A stretch of 64,000 nucleotides of DNA. Source: Gordionus sp. m RMFG-2023. Taxonomy: Eukaryota > Nematomorpha > Gordioida > Chordodea > Parachordodidae. The notes under the pieces were generated by a model. That model made no database searches, was not told the origin of the DNA, and saw only the letters and a program-made list of their open reading frames with translations. The position numbers and the translations under genes were made by a program. The stretch spans positions 69,107,561-69,171,560 of the forward strand of contig NC_088775.1 of the NCBI RefSeq assembly GCF_954871325.1. The letters run 5' to 3'. This document shows positions 1 through 15,100 of this stretch, piece after piece (positions within the stretch are counted from its first letter, which is position 1; every line of letters starts with the position of its first letter).

Positions 1-266
1 AGGGTAATTTGCAATTTTAACATAATTTTTGTGATATGCTGCTGCAATAAATATAGTAAGTGTAAGGTTTGTATTACCATTAGATATACCATAAGTGCCG
101 CTAAATAAAATTCTCTCCCGCGCGAAGGAAGTGACCAAAGATTCTATAAAAATCACGTGAAATGAATAAAATTAAAAATTCTGCTAAATAGTCATAAATC
201 TTAAAATTTCATAAAATCTTTAGTTATTCACGGGATTAATAAAAAAAGTTAAATAAAAATAGGCAT
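1..266. other. AT-rich upstream DNA, nothing recognised
   Basis: No open frame, repeat or RNA gene is visible here. A short GC-richer patch near 110-135 has no recognisable motif. Confidence 0.5.
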
Positions 267-546
267 ACATTCGCGATATTGCATTCGCGATGATACATTC
301 GCAATAATGCATTCGCGATGATACATTCGCAATAATGCATTCGCGATAATACATACACGATAATGCTTTCGCGTTATTGCATTCGCGATAATACATTCAC
401 GATAATGCATTCGCGCTAATACATATGCTATGATGCATTAGCGATAATTTGTATGCGGTAATGTATTCGCTGTAATGTCTTCGTTTTAATATATTTGCCA
501 TGATGCATTCGCGGTAATACATTTACTATAATGCATGCGCGATATT
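267..546. repeat. 14-bp minisatellite, 20 units
   Basis: Twenty back-to-back 14-bp units follow the consensus RCATTCGCGATAAT. Units often alternate between starts with A and with G, so the longer period is 28 bp. Early units are near identical and later ones drift, with single substitutions and almost no length change. Each good unit carries a CGCG or CGC core, so the array is a CpG-rich block in DNA that otherwise lacks CpG. It ends about 630 bp before the COG3 start codon. Confidence 0.9.
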
Positions 547-1176
547 TCGCTATACTAAAAACCCCGCCTAGTTAAGCCGGATTAAAACATGGAAGAACAG
601 TTTAGAAAATCGTATACATTTTGCAATTTTATAATTTAATCCACATGACAGCAGATTTTATATTGGGAACTAGTAAAGAATTAAGTGAAAGGTTTGCCTA
701 GCATAAAATATATCAGAAATACTGTTAAAATTAAAGAATTAAAAATAACCTTTCCTGAAAGAACAGAAACCATTTAACTTAATTTGTGTATTATTTGTGT
801 ACTTAATAAAAGTTTTTCATTTTATAAATTTACAATCGAATAAAAATAATTGCTATAATCTAGATTTTTTAGCAAATATTATATTTTTTAGATAAAAATA
901 AATTGATAAAATTAGTATTTATATTTAAGAATAATTCAAAATATATATCATTTTATATAATAACCTTTATTATTAATAATATTATATAAGCTCTAAGATA
1001 ATGTATATTTAAATGCTAATTTAAAAATTGAAGGAGCTTTTTATTTCAAAAATTATTAATAAGAGTAATAAGTAATAACTATTTCCATTTTCTCTATATT
1101 AAAAATATTTATTTAAAGAATTAGGCCAAATGTCGTGCTAATTTAAAGGTAAGTTTGTATTTTCTCTAGATATAAG
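547..1176. other. Presumed 5' flank of COG3
   Basis: AT-rich DNA between the minisatellite and the first recognised COG3 codon. A 5' UTR and promoter should lie here, but no TATA box or initiator can be told apart from the AT-rich background. A pyrimidine run followed by a possible acceptor lies just before the ATG, so an untranslated upstream exon is possible. Confidence 0.35.
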
Positions 1177-3104
1177 ATGAACAAAGTTAGTCAAGATCTA
1201 AGGGATAATGATGTGGAAAATCTTAAAATATCTCAAAATTTATCATATTGGGAACATTTAGGGGGTAATAAGCAAGGCATCGCACCTTTAAAATCGCAGG
1301 ATATTGACACATACTTTTTCTTAAATAAAATTTCTATTGGTAGACCCATAAAAAAGGTAAAATTAAGATATCAAACTACAATTTAATAAATATTCTAGGA
1401 TTTTGCTAATTCAAATGTAAATTTTATGGAAAATTTATTATCAAAAAATAGTTTAATGTTAAATGATTTTATTATAAATAATGATATTCCAAAAAACCAT
1501 TATGATACTCCAATGGAGGTAAAATTATTAGCATATCTATTAACTTCATTTATAGTTTTATAAGTCAATGTTAATATTGCCAAAAATTAATTTATCATCT
1601 TTGTTAAATCCTTACAAGTAATTTATTAGCCTTACAAATTTAATGTATATGATTTTAGAGAATATTCTTATATGATTCATAATATGAAAACTCAAACATT
1701 TGAGCCAATTAAAAAAGAATTTGAAAAAATTTGCATAGATGCTCAAAACATTAAATTAGATTATTCTCAAGTTAATATGATCATTAATGCATTACATCAT
1801 GATTGTGAATCTATTAAATTGGACAAGGTATATTAAAAATTTATAAAGTGAATCAGATATTTTATAAATAATAACTCATAGGAGTATCAGGGGGGGGGCA
1901 CTATTAGATAATTTTTTTCCCCATAAATTTTATTGGAGATCTTTATGTCCACTTATTATAGGCCTTTGGCTATATTAATTTTTTATAAAAACAATTTTGA
2001 GTTTTCACTTTTTTAAAAATTAGAAATTTTTTGAATTATAGTCATTATTTTAAAAAGTAACTTACTAAATTTTCCTTCAAATTCTTACTCATAATGATAT
2101 ATTGTATACATTTTTTGGAGAGAGGGGGTTGGGGGATAAAACAATATTTACAAGAACAGGCAAATTTGTGATGCCCCATCCCTCCCCATTGTTTACATTA
2201 CTGATAATTGTTATATTAATATATTATTGATTGTGTTGCAAACTAGAAATTGACTCTAACTAGCCCTAAGATTTTTAAAAAGTTTTTAGCCCAAAATATT
2301 TTTACACAATTTATATCGTTTTAGCTCAGCTTGATTATGAATAACAAATAATTTTTCAATAAGACTACCCTAGAGCTGGCATCAGTCATTAAGGTGAATA
2401 ATAGAAAAGGAAAATTTCTGAATCATTTGATAATTCATAATATTTATATATCATTTCTTATTTAGAAAAAGTACCAAGATTTATTGGATCACATTGATAA
2501 AATATTGGCGGTTTTTGAACGAGTTGATAACATGCAAGAAGTATAAATCATATATATATATACACCATACTTGGTATAGATTGTAGGTTGGCAGGTTTTA
2601 ACATGCCTGTCCACCCTTTGCAAGGGGAATTATCCAATCATTATTTGGTTTAAAAATTTTGATTGATTACATGCTTTTATTATTTTAATATATTTTTTAC
2701 TTAGGCTTATAAAATATGCTTTACATTTAAAAAATATAAGCCTGCCTCTTGCCCATGAATATTTAAAACCCATCCATTCATTTAAAAATTTTTTTTTATC
2801 CTGCTTACACAAAGTAAGATGAGTGGATTAGCACCTATTGCAAATTTCTAATGTAGATATTAAAAAAGGCTTATAATCTTCTAATTTAATTGTTGTCTCT
2901 TAAATAAGAAATTTAGATAATTATAAACTTTTTTTAAAGTTTTTGTGATGTGATTCACTAGCAATTATAATTATAACAGAAACACCTAATTTTTTAATAA
3001 TATTTTAGCGATTGATTGAAACAGAGAGTTTGCCATTGGGCTATGAAAGCTGTATTAGTATGTTTGACCAAATATCTAAAGACATGAGATTTTTACGTTC
3101 CAAA
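1177..3104 (+). CDS. COG3: COG3 exons 1-5 (N-terminal Sec34 region)
   Basis: These exons encode about 223 residues. SYWEHLGGNKQGIAPL near residue 23 matches the N-terminal segment of animal COG3. The following helical, charged stretch (FEPIKKEFEKICIDAQN and KYQDLLDHIDKILAVFERVD) is the coiled-coil Sec34 core that packs against other COG subunits. Exons 1 and 2 are separated by only 42 nt. The fifth exon ends at RSK, and the human counterpart continues directly into exon 6. Confidence 0.93.
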
Positions 3105-6100
3105 GTAATATTAATATATTTAATGTAATTGTCCTAATTAAAATTTTATTACACCTGTTTATTTTTTCACCCACTACACATATTATTGATCATATACAAA
3201 TTAATATATATTTAACTAAACAGTATTTAAATTTTGACGTCCTAGCTACTATTTTTTTGGAGATATTTAGGTCAAAGTATTAATGGTTGTGACTTGAACT
3301 AACGCCCATTATATTTAGTAAAAAAAACTAGAATTAGCACCCATGATTATTAATAATTTCATCACATGACAATTCATTTTCACACGATAACATGCAATAT
3401 TTAAAATGTGTTTTGATGCTTCCATTTTTTTAAAAAAGATAACTAATTTTTATGTTCCTTTTATCTTATTAATTTATAATAATAGGAGAAAGAACCACAA
3501 AAGTAATAGTTTTCTTAATTATTTTCACAGTATCAGAGTTGTTAAGGAGCAGCGCTGCACTTTTTCAAAAACACCTGGATAACCCTCCTTTTAAAAATCA
3601 GGAGCGAGAACGGGAATTAGCTCCTTTTAGGGCTGGAGTGGAGGAGCGCCACTCCGCTCTTTTAAATTTAATGTATAAATAAAATTATTTTTTTAATATT
3701 AATAAATTTATTTAATTTATTAATTTAAATTCAATAAAAATGAAATTTTATATCAAATTTTTATTTCTTTTTATATTGAAAATTTCTTGGAAAATCTTGT
3801 AAGTTATATTAATATTCATTTTATATATATATATGATAAAATAGTTTTTGATATTATCAGACATCATAGAAGAGGAAATCGAAATAAAAAATATATTATT
3901 TTTTTAAATAGCTATATTGCAGATATTCAAATGTTTATAATGATGAAAATATTATTGCTGCTCTATCCTGCATTCAAATTAAATTGGGAATGAATAAAAT
4001 GGGCACAAAATATGGAACTAAAATACAAATAAATTAATTTTTTAAGAAAACAAATTTCTGATGCAAAAATAACTACTAGTTCACGGGAACCCTGCAATGA
4101 TTTGGAAGATTTTTTTCGATTCCATGAAATTGATCATCTTTAAATGATGATATCAAAATTACTATTTTTGTTAAATTTCCTGAATTAAAAAATATTATTA
4201 TAAAATACAATACCCCACTTCCCTCTAGTGTTCGTGTTGAACGCCTGTTAAGTATTGCTAAACAGGTTTTAGTGAAGAAGTGTGGTTGTTTGCTAAAATT
4301 TATTACTTTTAAAAGATAATAAAAGACTAGAGATATTTTGATATATTATTTTATATAAAGAAAACTTTTTTGATAAAAAAATATGATTTTGTTTTGTTAC
4401 TTTCTAAAAAAAATGAAAATCAAAGGGGCAGCTATCGAGTGGTGCTCCATTACTTGGAACGGGAGCTAGCTCCTTTTGAGAAGGTAGGAACAGGAGCTAT
4501 CTACTTTTAAAAAGGAGCGTTAATCCTCAGTATTATGTAACTTATAAATATTTATAATTATATTTAAAATTTTTGGGCCATTCCATGTTGAATCGATCAA
4601 AAAAGGCACATAATAAACTTGGACTTTATTAAATGAATTTAATTCAGATATTATTTTATTATGAAAAAACGTAAAATGAAATTATATCAAAATTTATCTA
4701 AAAACAGTACAGATACCTCTAAAATAATATCTAGATACAGATACTTTTTATAAAAGTGTATCTAGATATAGATGCCACATTTTTGTATCTTGAAACTTTA
4801 ACAGCTTTGTAATATAATTTAATTAATCAAAGCAATATATATTTTTTAATTACCTTTTTGAAATTTCTAAGTTAATAATTTCACAATACTAATGATATTA
4901 TACATTTTAAAATACAACTTCTTTTACAAAAAACTATATTTTTGTTTTTATAAACCTCTAGTAAAAAAACAAAAATTAATCATTTATATATTTTACGTGA
5001 TGCGTGATAAAAACCTCCTCTACTGGATACGGCAGAGCTACGCTAGGTGTTATTTCCTAAAACTTGATATTAAAATAAGGGGAAGTTATATGAGGAGCCT
5101 TTAAATCTTTGTGGGCAGGCCGCACGTACTTGTACGCACAATAGTCCGATGAGCTGTGATTTAAATGTCTATAGGTTATGATAAAAAGAGTTGGGCAAAG
5201 AGAAAGTCCATACCCGATGATCGCACATATATATATATTTACTTCAAGAGCTGATTTTAGATGTCTATGTTAAATCGGTAATCTGTTGGTATTGATGTTA
5301 GTTTTATAAATAAATTGAAATTCCTGTTGTCATGTTAACCATCTAAAACATATATAATTAAATAAATAATTTATAACTTTTTAATATTGCTATTCCAATT
5401 GAAATTCCCAATCCATTTTTTTACACCGGGAAAACCAGTGGCTAACTTTAACCAAATATAATTATACCCAAAAATAAAATATTACTCGATATTTATAAAA
5501 TAAAATGACCAAAATTTTATTGTGTTAAATAAAACAATTATAGCGACAAAATAATTAGATAATTTAACAAATCACAACATGTATTATAATATTTTTATAA
5601 TAATAAAGAATCTGTAACAGATATTTATGCTAAATTAAATTTTGAGGTTGGATGGTTTGAAAAATGAAAATTAAATATTGCATAAATATTATGTCTTTTA
5701 GATTCTTTAATATATCAGAATAAATACAAAAACATTTTAAATAATATTAAAACGATTTATTATAATGAATGCGGAAATGTTGCATTTTTTTAAATACAGA
5801 TATTGATTGGTCTTAGTGATATTTTCTTAAATTTTTAAAAAAATCAGAAAGCTCATTATTTTTTAAAGGATTTCAAACTTTAAAATGAGGTTAATTGGGC
5901 AGCCACATTAACGAAAAATTGGAAATATTTTGAAAAAATTAAATGATAATTCTGTAGTTTTAGGTGGATCTATAATAGAATGACAATCATTAACCATAAA
6001 AATAGGTCTTTTTTATACTTTGACCCTTGATATCTCCAAAAGTATAAGAGCTAGGTTACTAAAATTTGAACATAGCTTTAGTTACGTGTACCTTCGTTTT

Positions 6101-9100
6101 TATATAAAATTTGACTCAAAATATCAATTCAATGAAAATCTTATTTTATGAATGACCCTAATTTTTAATCTTACCTAACTAAAGTTTATAATTAAAAAAA
6201 ACAAGAAAATCGATTGGATTTAAGATCAATTTTTTTAAAAAAAAGACATTTTAAATAGTGGAATGAATTAATATTCTAAATTTGTTATATTTATTTGTGA
6301 TTTTTGTAATGAAATTACAATCCCACAAGGGTGGATATTTAAAAATATATATTTATATTTACATAAATAATTAGACGAGCTATAAGGATTCTCCTATATA
6401 CCTTGCCAAAAGTTGGAAGCAAGCTAACAAAATATTGAACATAATCAAAAGTAGGGTCTTCAAAATAATTGATGACGCATTTAAAGCGATTGATGTAACA
6501 AATGCCGATATTGTAACAACAACTGAAGATCATCTTAACAGCTGTAATGACTCGGATAAGTCTTATTTCTATAATTCGGATGTTAGTATTTATGTAATAT
6601 GATGCATTTAATTATAATCAGGATAAATTATGAAGTTTTAACAATTCTTATTATCAAATAAGGAATTTACATTTTAATATATTTTTCAAACTACCAAATT
6701 TTAGGATAGGCTCTTAATCGCTAGATCAAAAATCGATAAAAATTGGGAATCTGGATGATATTTCCCTCATTTTTAACGATTGTTTAAAAACTCAATTTAA
6801 ATACAAATGTTTACTTCACTATCATCTATTAATTTTAAATTTACTTTAAAAAATTTCTAAGAGATATAAGCGATATTCCTAATTTTTAGCGATTTAGAAC
6901 GGGAACATCCACAAAATATTTACGGATCCGATAGTTATATATTTTTAAATTATTGTCATAAATAAATCAATTGCAAAAAAAATAATTAAACTGCTAAATG
7001 GGCAAATCTAGCACTTTGAAATTTTCCTTTTTTCATGGACCAGGTGATTTTTGGTACGTTATCAAGAAGGATTAAGTGCTTATTTTTATTCCCTAAGATT
7101 TAATTATATTTAAAAATTTTTGTTGCAAATAATATAATAAACAAATATTTCATTATTAGTTACTCTTTCTTTTAAAATAATTCTATTTTTATTAGACATT
7201 GCATAAAAATTATTGTATATAATTATAATATACGATCATATATAACCAAAAACAATGATAATAATTGTATCGGATTTAAATATCGCCCTTGATCCAATAT
7301 TTAATTATAACTACCGCCCTAATCATTTGATAAATAAAATGCGCGAAATCTATCTGGATTTTTTTTTAGTTTTAATATATAGTGGGGAAGGGGCTACTTG
7401 GGCTAAATGATGGATAATTGAATTCACGGGCCTTTTTGCGTCTTTTTTTATTTTTGCATTTAAATTGAAAATTTTAAAATATTATGTCTTATTAAAGTTT
7501 GATGGAGAAGATGGGTATATTCGAGTGATATAATTTTATTTATCAAAATATATAATAATATAGGTATTAAGATTAATTTAACAAAAAAATTATTCAATTA
7601 GTCCCAGTTTCTTTCACCCCTATACGTCATTATTCCTGTAAGTTTAATTTATATCTGATGACTACATTTATTTTTATATTTTCTTTAACCCAAATGACTT
7701 GAAGCCCATTTTCAAAGATACTTTTAATTCGGACGACGCCTTCGTTCGGTTTTACGCTAAATTCAAGATTTTGATAACGGATAGATGCAAAAATTTTATT
7801 CGTTATCTAGAAAACTATAAATATCCCAAGAAATACGAAAATGAAATGGCCTCCGCAAAAATTACTACTCTCGTCGAACGATTGGATATAATTAAGGAGT
7901 AAGTTTTTTCCTCTTTGATGTTGCTGTCAATTGGGTATGATTTAAGGAAAAATATAGCTTTATATTTAGCAGAGTAATAATTTCAGACTATTCTATATGA
8001 AAAAAAATCAGAAATTTATTTTTATAATAGAGGAACAAAGAATTTATTAAATATTTTAAATTATTAGTAATTATTTAAAATCGCTTGTGGAAATGGGTGG
8101 TTTAATATTTTTTTTAAACAATACTAAAATTGTATATAACATATTATTTACAATAAAAAAATAGATAAATAAATATAAAATTGCTTTGCAAAAGATTATG
8201 GGGAGGTAATAAACCTAAATATTAATGCGGATTTAATTAAATTTCATCTTTTATGGATCAAATATTAGCGAATTCTTTTTTATTTATAAAATAATTTTCC
8301 CTTTCATTAACTTTTAGAATCGGTTCTATACTAAACGATTGCAAGCTTCATTATCTTTCAAAACGCGAAAAATTGTTGTTTCCTATTATACAGAATACCA
8401 TGTACGATTTGATGCTAAAACACACCTTTGATCATTGCAATTTGGTAAATCTACGCCATTATAATATTTAAAGAAATTATGTGAAAAGTGGGTTAATAGT
8501 AAGGCTTACATTTATAGTAAACGCGACTCGCTTAAGCAATGCGAAAAATTTTTGCCAAGCTAATAATAGGTTTAATAAATAATACTGGGCCCGATGATAA
8601 TCGCCACAGTTGTTTACGTATATTTCAAAAAGTATAATCGTGAATCAGCTGTGATTTTGCTAGCGATTAATTTCACATTGCTTAAGCGATCGCGCTTACT
8701 CTTAACACAGAATAACCTTTCATTCAAAGTTAGCGGAATTTCATTCATAGGATAAAATTAACATATGGTAATTCGCAAACGAATTTATATTAATTAAATG
8801 GTTTTAATTAAATATTATTTATTTACAAAATGATTATAATGAAGAGAAAATGAAACAACATTTATACTAATAAAAGGAAAGAGGGTGAGTTTTGCATCCT
8901 TTTCTAAAACTCCTATTGAACGGCAAATTCCATAATTATGCACGAATGACAAATATTTATTTTTTCTATCTATAATTATTTTTTATAACTTGAAGTTTTT
9001 ATTTAGATATTTAGTTACTGAATGTAGCTATCCCAATTTATCTTATTTTTTCAAAATAAGGGTTTCAGTAATCCAAAAAATTATTGTGACTACATGCCAG

Positions 9101-12100
9101 GCTATATGGCAGTCTTTAGTGAGAATACATATCACCTCCTACTCTTGCAGATTTTAAGAGGATATCCTTGGAGTATGAGAGAAAATGGAATCTTTTATAA
9201 TTGTATGGGTAGTATTGATGGTAAGCGTTGTATAATAAAGAAGCCACCCAAATCTGGCAGCTTATTCTACAACTACAAGCATTTATTTCTTTGTAATATC
9301 ATAATTTAATATTATATTCTATTTTTTAATTTGTGCCAATTAAATATTGGCCATATTATAATTAAAACTTTTGAACAAAAATATAAACAATGATAATTAC
9401 AAAAATACAATATGTGAATTTGATAATTTGGTCCATTGATCTATCAAGGATTCTCTATTTAGTTGTCAAAAATAGCGAAACTACATTCCATTTGTATGCG
9501 TATACGTGAAATTCTATAATTATAAAATTCCTTTTGGGGTCAAATTACCTATATAATATAAAATATAGAAAAACAAATTATTAATAAGTTTTTAAGAGGA
9601 AAATGTTAATTTTTTGATAATAAAAACTGACCATTATTTAATAGCTAAAACTACCCAAAGAATAGTTTAATATACGGTATAAATTGTGTACATTAGTTAA
9701 TATTATACTATACTTTTATAAGACTTTAAAACAAAGACTTTAAAGGATAGGCATCGTCAGCCACAAAAAAATTTGGCAAAATTAAGCTGAAATTTGCTAA
9801 CTTTTTGGGAGTGGAAATTGAATATTTTCATTTTCAATCATTTTGGAGTTGGCCAAAACTTCACCATGATTCTGATATATCATTCAATATCTTAGATTGA
9901 TGTAGGATACATTATCCCAAATTTGTTTTTATATTTAAAGCGTTAACTAAATGAAACTCGGGGAAATTTTTAATATTTTTTTTAAAAAAATATTTTGTTT
10001 TATTTGTTTTTAATATTTAAAAAAAAAATTTTTATAAAAAAAATAATAAATATGCGATTGTTTGGATATTGGTGGAAATTTTTTGACGTAATAATAATTC
10101 AAAGCTTCATTACTTAAAAGTTTTAAGAATTCCATATTTTTTTCTTGTGAAAATTTTCACAATTCTTTAATTTTTTAATAATGGAAAAGGTGTGCTATAT
10201 TAAATGCTACTAAGTTAGGACTATAATTTTTTTTGTTAAAATTTTAAATAGAGTATATTATTTAAAAAATTTAAAAAGGCGTGTGCGATATTGGATGCTA
10301 CTAAGTTAGGACTATTAAATCAAATAGTAGATAATTAAGTAATTTCTTTGAATAAACATTGTTGACAAGCGGGGATGCTAGCTTGATTTGTACGTTAGAA
10401 TTTATAGGAACTCGTCGGGATTTATCTCAATATAAAGAATTTTTAAATATAAGATTTTAAAACGATTCTTTATTTACAAAAGTTAACTGATAAAAACTAA
10501 TATATTTTTTATATACAAAGTAAATCCATTATCTAAAATTGTATAACATATAAAATCACGTTATCCAATTTACAACATATAATATATTATTACAATATAA
10601 TATATCGTTACTAAAAAAATGATCGCCTTAAATCTACTAAAATAAAAAAGTAATTAAAATATAAAGTTACAAACATGTAACATGCAACACTTCCAAAAAA
10701 AATAATCAGAGAAAAATAGTATTGGGGAAGAAATGTAATGGGAATTAATCTTGAAAAATAATAATATAAAAAATGGGGAAAGTAGGGAAAGAACTTGCTT
10801 GGCAATCGAGAGATATCTTAAGTAAGGATAATACAATCAAAAGTACAAACAAAATGATGCTTTATCGATCTTTGAGAAAGTAAAAATAAAGTAGGGAACT
10901 ATAAAAAAAATTATAGAGAATCCTTATCATGTATGTCCAAGGGAAATATTTCTCCATTTTTTAAATGCAATCAATATTAACATATTTTAATTTAATACTA
11001 CAAAAGGAAATAATATATCATGTTAACAATATCTTGTATTTTAATTTTTATATACAATCATGATTACAAAAAGTAGGGGTACATAATAATTTTTATAAAA
11101 TAGAGGAATATATAAATTGGGAAAATTATATCATTAAATTGATGGGAATTAGGAGTACTGTCTATATATTTTCAAAAAAATATACAATAGACATAATATA
11201 TATAGGAAATAGTACATCATTATGTTAATAAAATAAGGAACTATGAGGGCTATATATATTGGGAAAATTATATCTATAAGTTGATCAAGTATTTAAAAAA
11301 ATACATTGGACTTAATATATATATAGGGAAGAGTATATCATTATGTTAATAAAATAGAGAACTAGAAGGGCTATATATCTTGGGACAAAACGTATATTGC
11401 ATCGTATATAATATATAGAAAATAGTATATCATTATGTTAACACAATAGGGAACTAGGAGGACACTATATATATATTAAAAAATTAAAAAATATATATAT
11501 AATACTTTATACATATTTGAACAACAAAACAAATATATTGTTGATATGCAAAATACAAAAAAATATCTAACTGAAAATTTAATGAATATTAAGTGAATAA
11601 ATGAAAATTCAATTAAAAACCTCTAAGATCTATGTAAACAATCATTATTTTATTATCTATCTGAATCTCCCATATGACATTACTAATTCTCCCACTGACG
11701 ATTCCCACACGCCACTCTTGATTGTTACCCACTTTTACTAACACAGAGTTGCCTAAAGTTAACTCTCTAAAATTTATTCTTTTCAATTTAGGTCTACAAT
11801 CACAGTCATTGTCTTTTAAAAAACTCCACTTCCATCTCAATTCCCTTCCGAATAATATAAAGCTGGGGATGATTTAGTTACCGAATGTGTAGTATTACGA
11901 TAATTTAATAAAACATCTAAACTTATCATCCCAGCCACCTAATTTATGAATCATATTTTTTGCTGAGCGTACCGCTCTTTCTGCCATACCATTTGAAGAA
12001 GGATGGTATGCAGAGTACAAATATGTGTTATACCTTTTTTTATTAAAAAGTTTTTAAAATCAAAAGAGCTAAAAGATGGTTCATTGTCGGATATCAACTC

Positions 12101-15100
12101 TACTGGATCACAAAATCTTGAAAATATATTATTTGAAACCATAATAGCGGTAAACGAATTAATGTTCTTAACCTTAATAATCTCCAGCCAGCAAGAGTAC
12201 CCATCAATCATAATCCGTAAAATTTTTTAATCGGACCAAAAAAATTTACATATACTCGGTACCATGGCTTGTTCGGTTGTACCCAATAATTTTATTTAAC
12301 TTTCGGTAATTTAGGCGCATTAACCATACACATGTTACACCTAAAAACCATTTCTTTAATATCTTTATTCACTCCAGGCCACCAAATCTAACATCCTAAG
12401 CAACCCAATATGACCCTCATGTAGCACTTTAAGAAAATCTTTTCTTAGACTTTGAGGAACAACAATTTGTTCTCCCTTTCAACAACTTTCCCAAAGCCTT
12501 ATATACTTTAATCTGCGAATAGTCTCCACCTTCATTCAAAACAAATTTCTTAACTCTGATTAATTCTGATCTATCAAAGTTTCTTTTCTTATCAACTCTA
12601 AATTTAATTATTATTACATCATTCTCATGATTATCAACTTTAAAAAAACAAATTACATCTTCCTTAATTAACCTTGATAAACCACCAGAAATAATTTGAT
12701 CTTTACCCCTCCTATAATTAATATCAAAATCAAATCCGGCTAAACAAAAAGCCCATTTCTGTAACCTTGGAGACATATTGTAAAGCTTAACCGGATCTGA
12801 TCCAAACAAATTTACCAGAGGTTTATGATCCGTAAAAATTTTAAATTTCATCTCCACTACATATTCTCTCCATTTCTTAACAGCCAAAACAACAGATAAT
12901 CCTTCTTTCAAAATAATAGAATATCTTTTTTCAGCACCAGCCCATGCTTTGGGCATAAATTCAATTGGCCTTTCATGACCATCTTCTTCAACTTGAAACA
13001 AAACTGCACCCATGCCCTTATTAGAAGCATCAGTTGAAATAAACAAATTTTTACTTCTATCATAATGAGCAAGAACTGGTACATTGCATAATCTTTCTCT
13101 AATTTCACAAAAACTAGATCTTTCATTTATACACCAATAAAATTTTTTACCTCTTTTAAGCAAGATGCCAATTTAGAAAAACTTTCTATAAATCTCGAAT
13201 AATAATTCATAAGACCTAACCAAGAATGCTATTCATCCTTATTCTTAGGTTTAGTCATGTACCTATCGGATGAATCTTTCCTTTGATTGGCAGTATTCTC
13301 TTGTCACTTATTAAGTAACCTAAATATTTAATACTATCTTTGTAAAATTCACTTTTTTAATATTTCCAATCAACCCAAATTCCATTATTCTTTCACAATC
13401 TTCTTAATTTATTAAAATGATCTTTATCCTTTACCAAAAATTAACAAATCATCTAAATAATAAATAACCCCGTTAATGTCAGAAAAAATTTCATGGTCTT
13501 TTGAAAAAGCAGTTGACACTGTTAGTCCAAAGGGTAACCTGTTAAATTGAAATAGACCCTTGTAGGTTGAAATGGTCAAAAATTTGGAAGTTTCTTTAGA
13601 AACAGGAATTTGCAAATATGCCGAGGAAAAATCTATTTTCGAGAATATTTTTCCATTTCCTACTTCCGCAATTATATCACTTATTTTTGGAAGAGGATAT
13701 TCAACCTTTTCTAATTGTGGATTTACAGTGACTCTAAAATCAGCACAAACTCTCAGCATTATCTTTTTTTTAACCAATACTAAAGGAGTGGCCCATTGAG
13801 AAAATCTAACAGGGGTTATTATACCCTGTTGAAGCCATTGTTCTATTGTGACCTCTAATTCTTCTTCTAATATAAAAGGCACTCTCCTGGCTTTCAAAAA
13901 TCTTGGTTTAAAATCATGCTTTAACAAAATATCAATTTTAAATTTTTAACTTTGCCAATTTTACTATTAAAAACACAATTGAACCTTTTAATTAATCTAT
14001 TAATATCAAAACTCGCTTCAACAAACCCTTCTTCCGTAAATATCGACTGAATAACCATTTTATCTTTATAAAATTTATCATTATTTATACAAGGATTGTC
14101 AAAAGTTAAAAAATTTATCCTATCACCTATATCTAGTTTATTAATAGTGTTAATATCAAAGTTGAATTAAACTATGTCAAATTCTTTGATCCAGTCTTGA
14201 CCACATAAAGGTGGTCCTTCCCCTTCCAAAACATAAAAATCTAAATATTTTATCGTATTAAAATATTTAACCTTACAATTACTGACTTGACCAATGACTG
14301 TGATCAACGAACCTTCATATGAGAATAATTTTCTCGAATAACTTTTCAACTCAACATCTTCATAATTGGCCAGCTTTTCAAAATCTTTGATGGGCAAGGA
14401 TGTCACTGGAGAACCAGTGTCTATCATAAAAGAAAAATTGAGATTATTAAGTTGTATGTCAATCATAAATCATTAATAAAGTTAATCTTATTTCTTGGCC
14501 TAAGATTGTAAGGTGTTTGAACCATTTCTTGTTTTTTGAAGTTTTTGTTGCTGTTGTTAGCCTTAAAATTATGCTTGTTTTCTTTCCAAGACGAGCAGCC
14601 TTGCCAATTTGCTCCATCATTTCTTCTCCAAGAATCTTTCTCTGCAAAGGTTTGATTATTATTTATCTCCATAGACTGACATTTGACCACAATATCCTCA
14701 ATATCGTTAAGATCTGTTGTGTTTTCTTCTATCAATCTTGTTTTAAGTTTTTCATTACGACAATTAATCATAAACTTAACCGCTATTAATTCCGAATTAA
14801 GCCCAGAACCACAACCTTTCAGTCTGTCTAAATATTCTCTCGAAGATTCAAGTCTGTCAGGTTTAGCATTGAACAATTCAAAAATGCGTGTAATTTTGTT
14901 TTTTTCAACCTTTTTTTGTATCAAATCTTTCATTTATTGATAAGATAAACTATGTATTCTTTGTAGCTTCATCAACGATGTTCTCCGCTATGAATTTGAG
15001 ATCCAATGTTTTAAGTAGAACCTTGACCTTTATATGCCCCTAGCCTCCACCATGTTGACAAGCGGGGATGTTAGCTTGACTTTTACGTTAGAAGGAACTC

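Larger units (their letters stand above)
3105..6374. other. COG3 intron 5
   Basis: A 3.3-kb intron. It contains the hAT relic at 3534-4525 and a GC-richer stretch near 5000-5230. The remainder is AT-rich and featureless. Confidence 0.7.

Noticed and set aside
267-546. Regular array resembling a CRISPR
   Set aside because: The units are contiguous with no spacers, the unit is 14 bp, and the DNA is animal nuclear.
5130-5215. CC-GATGAG followed by GAGAAAG, reminiscent of a hammerhead ribozyme core
   Set aside because: The invariant CUGANGA box is not intact (CCGATGA) and the three stems cannot be drawn convincingly.
10683-10836. Minus-strand frames rich in Phe and Tyr next to the LTR
   Set aside because: They overlap the LTR and its flank and do not resemble any envelope or other protein.
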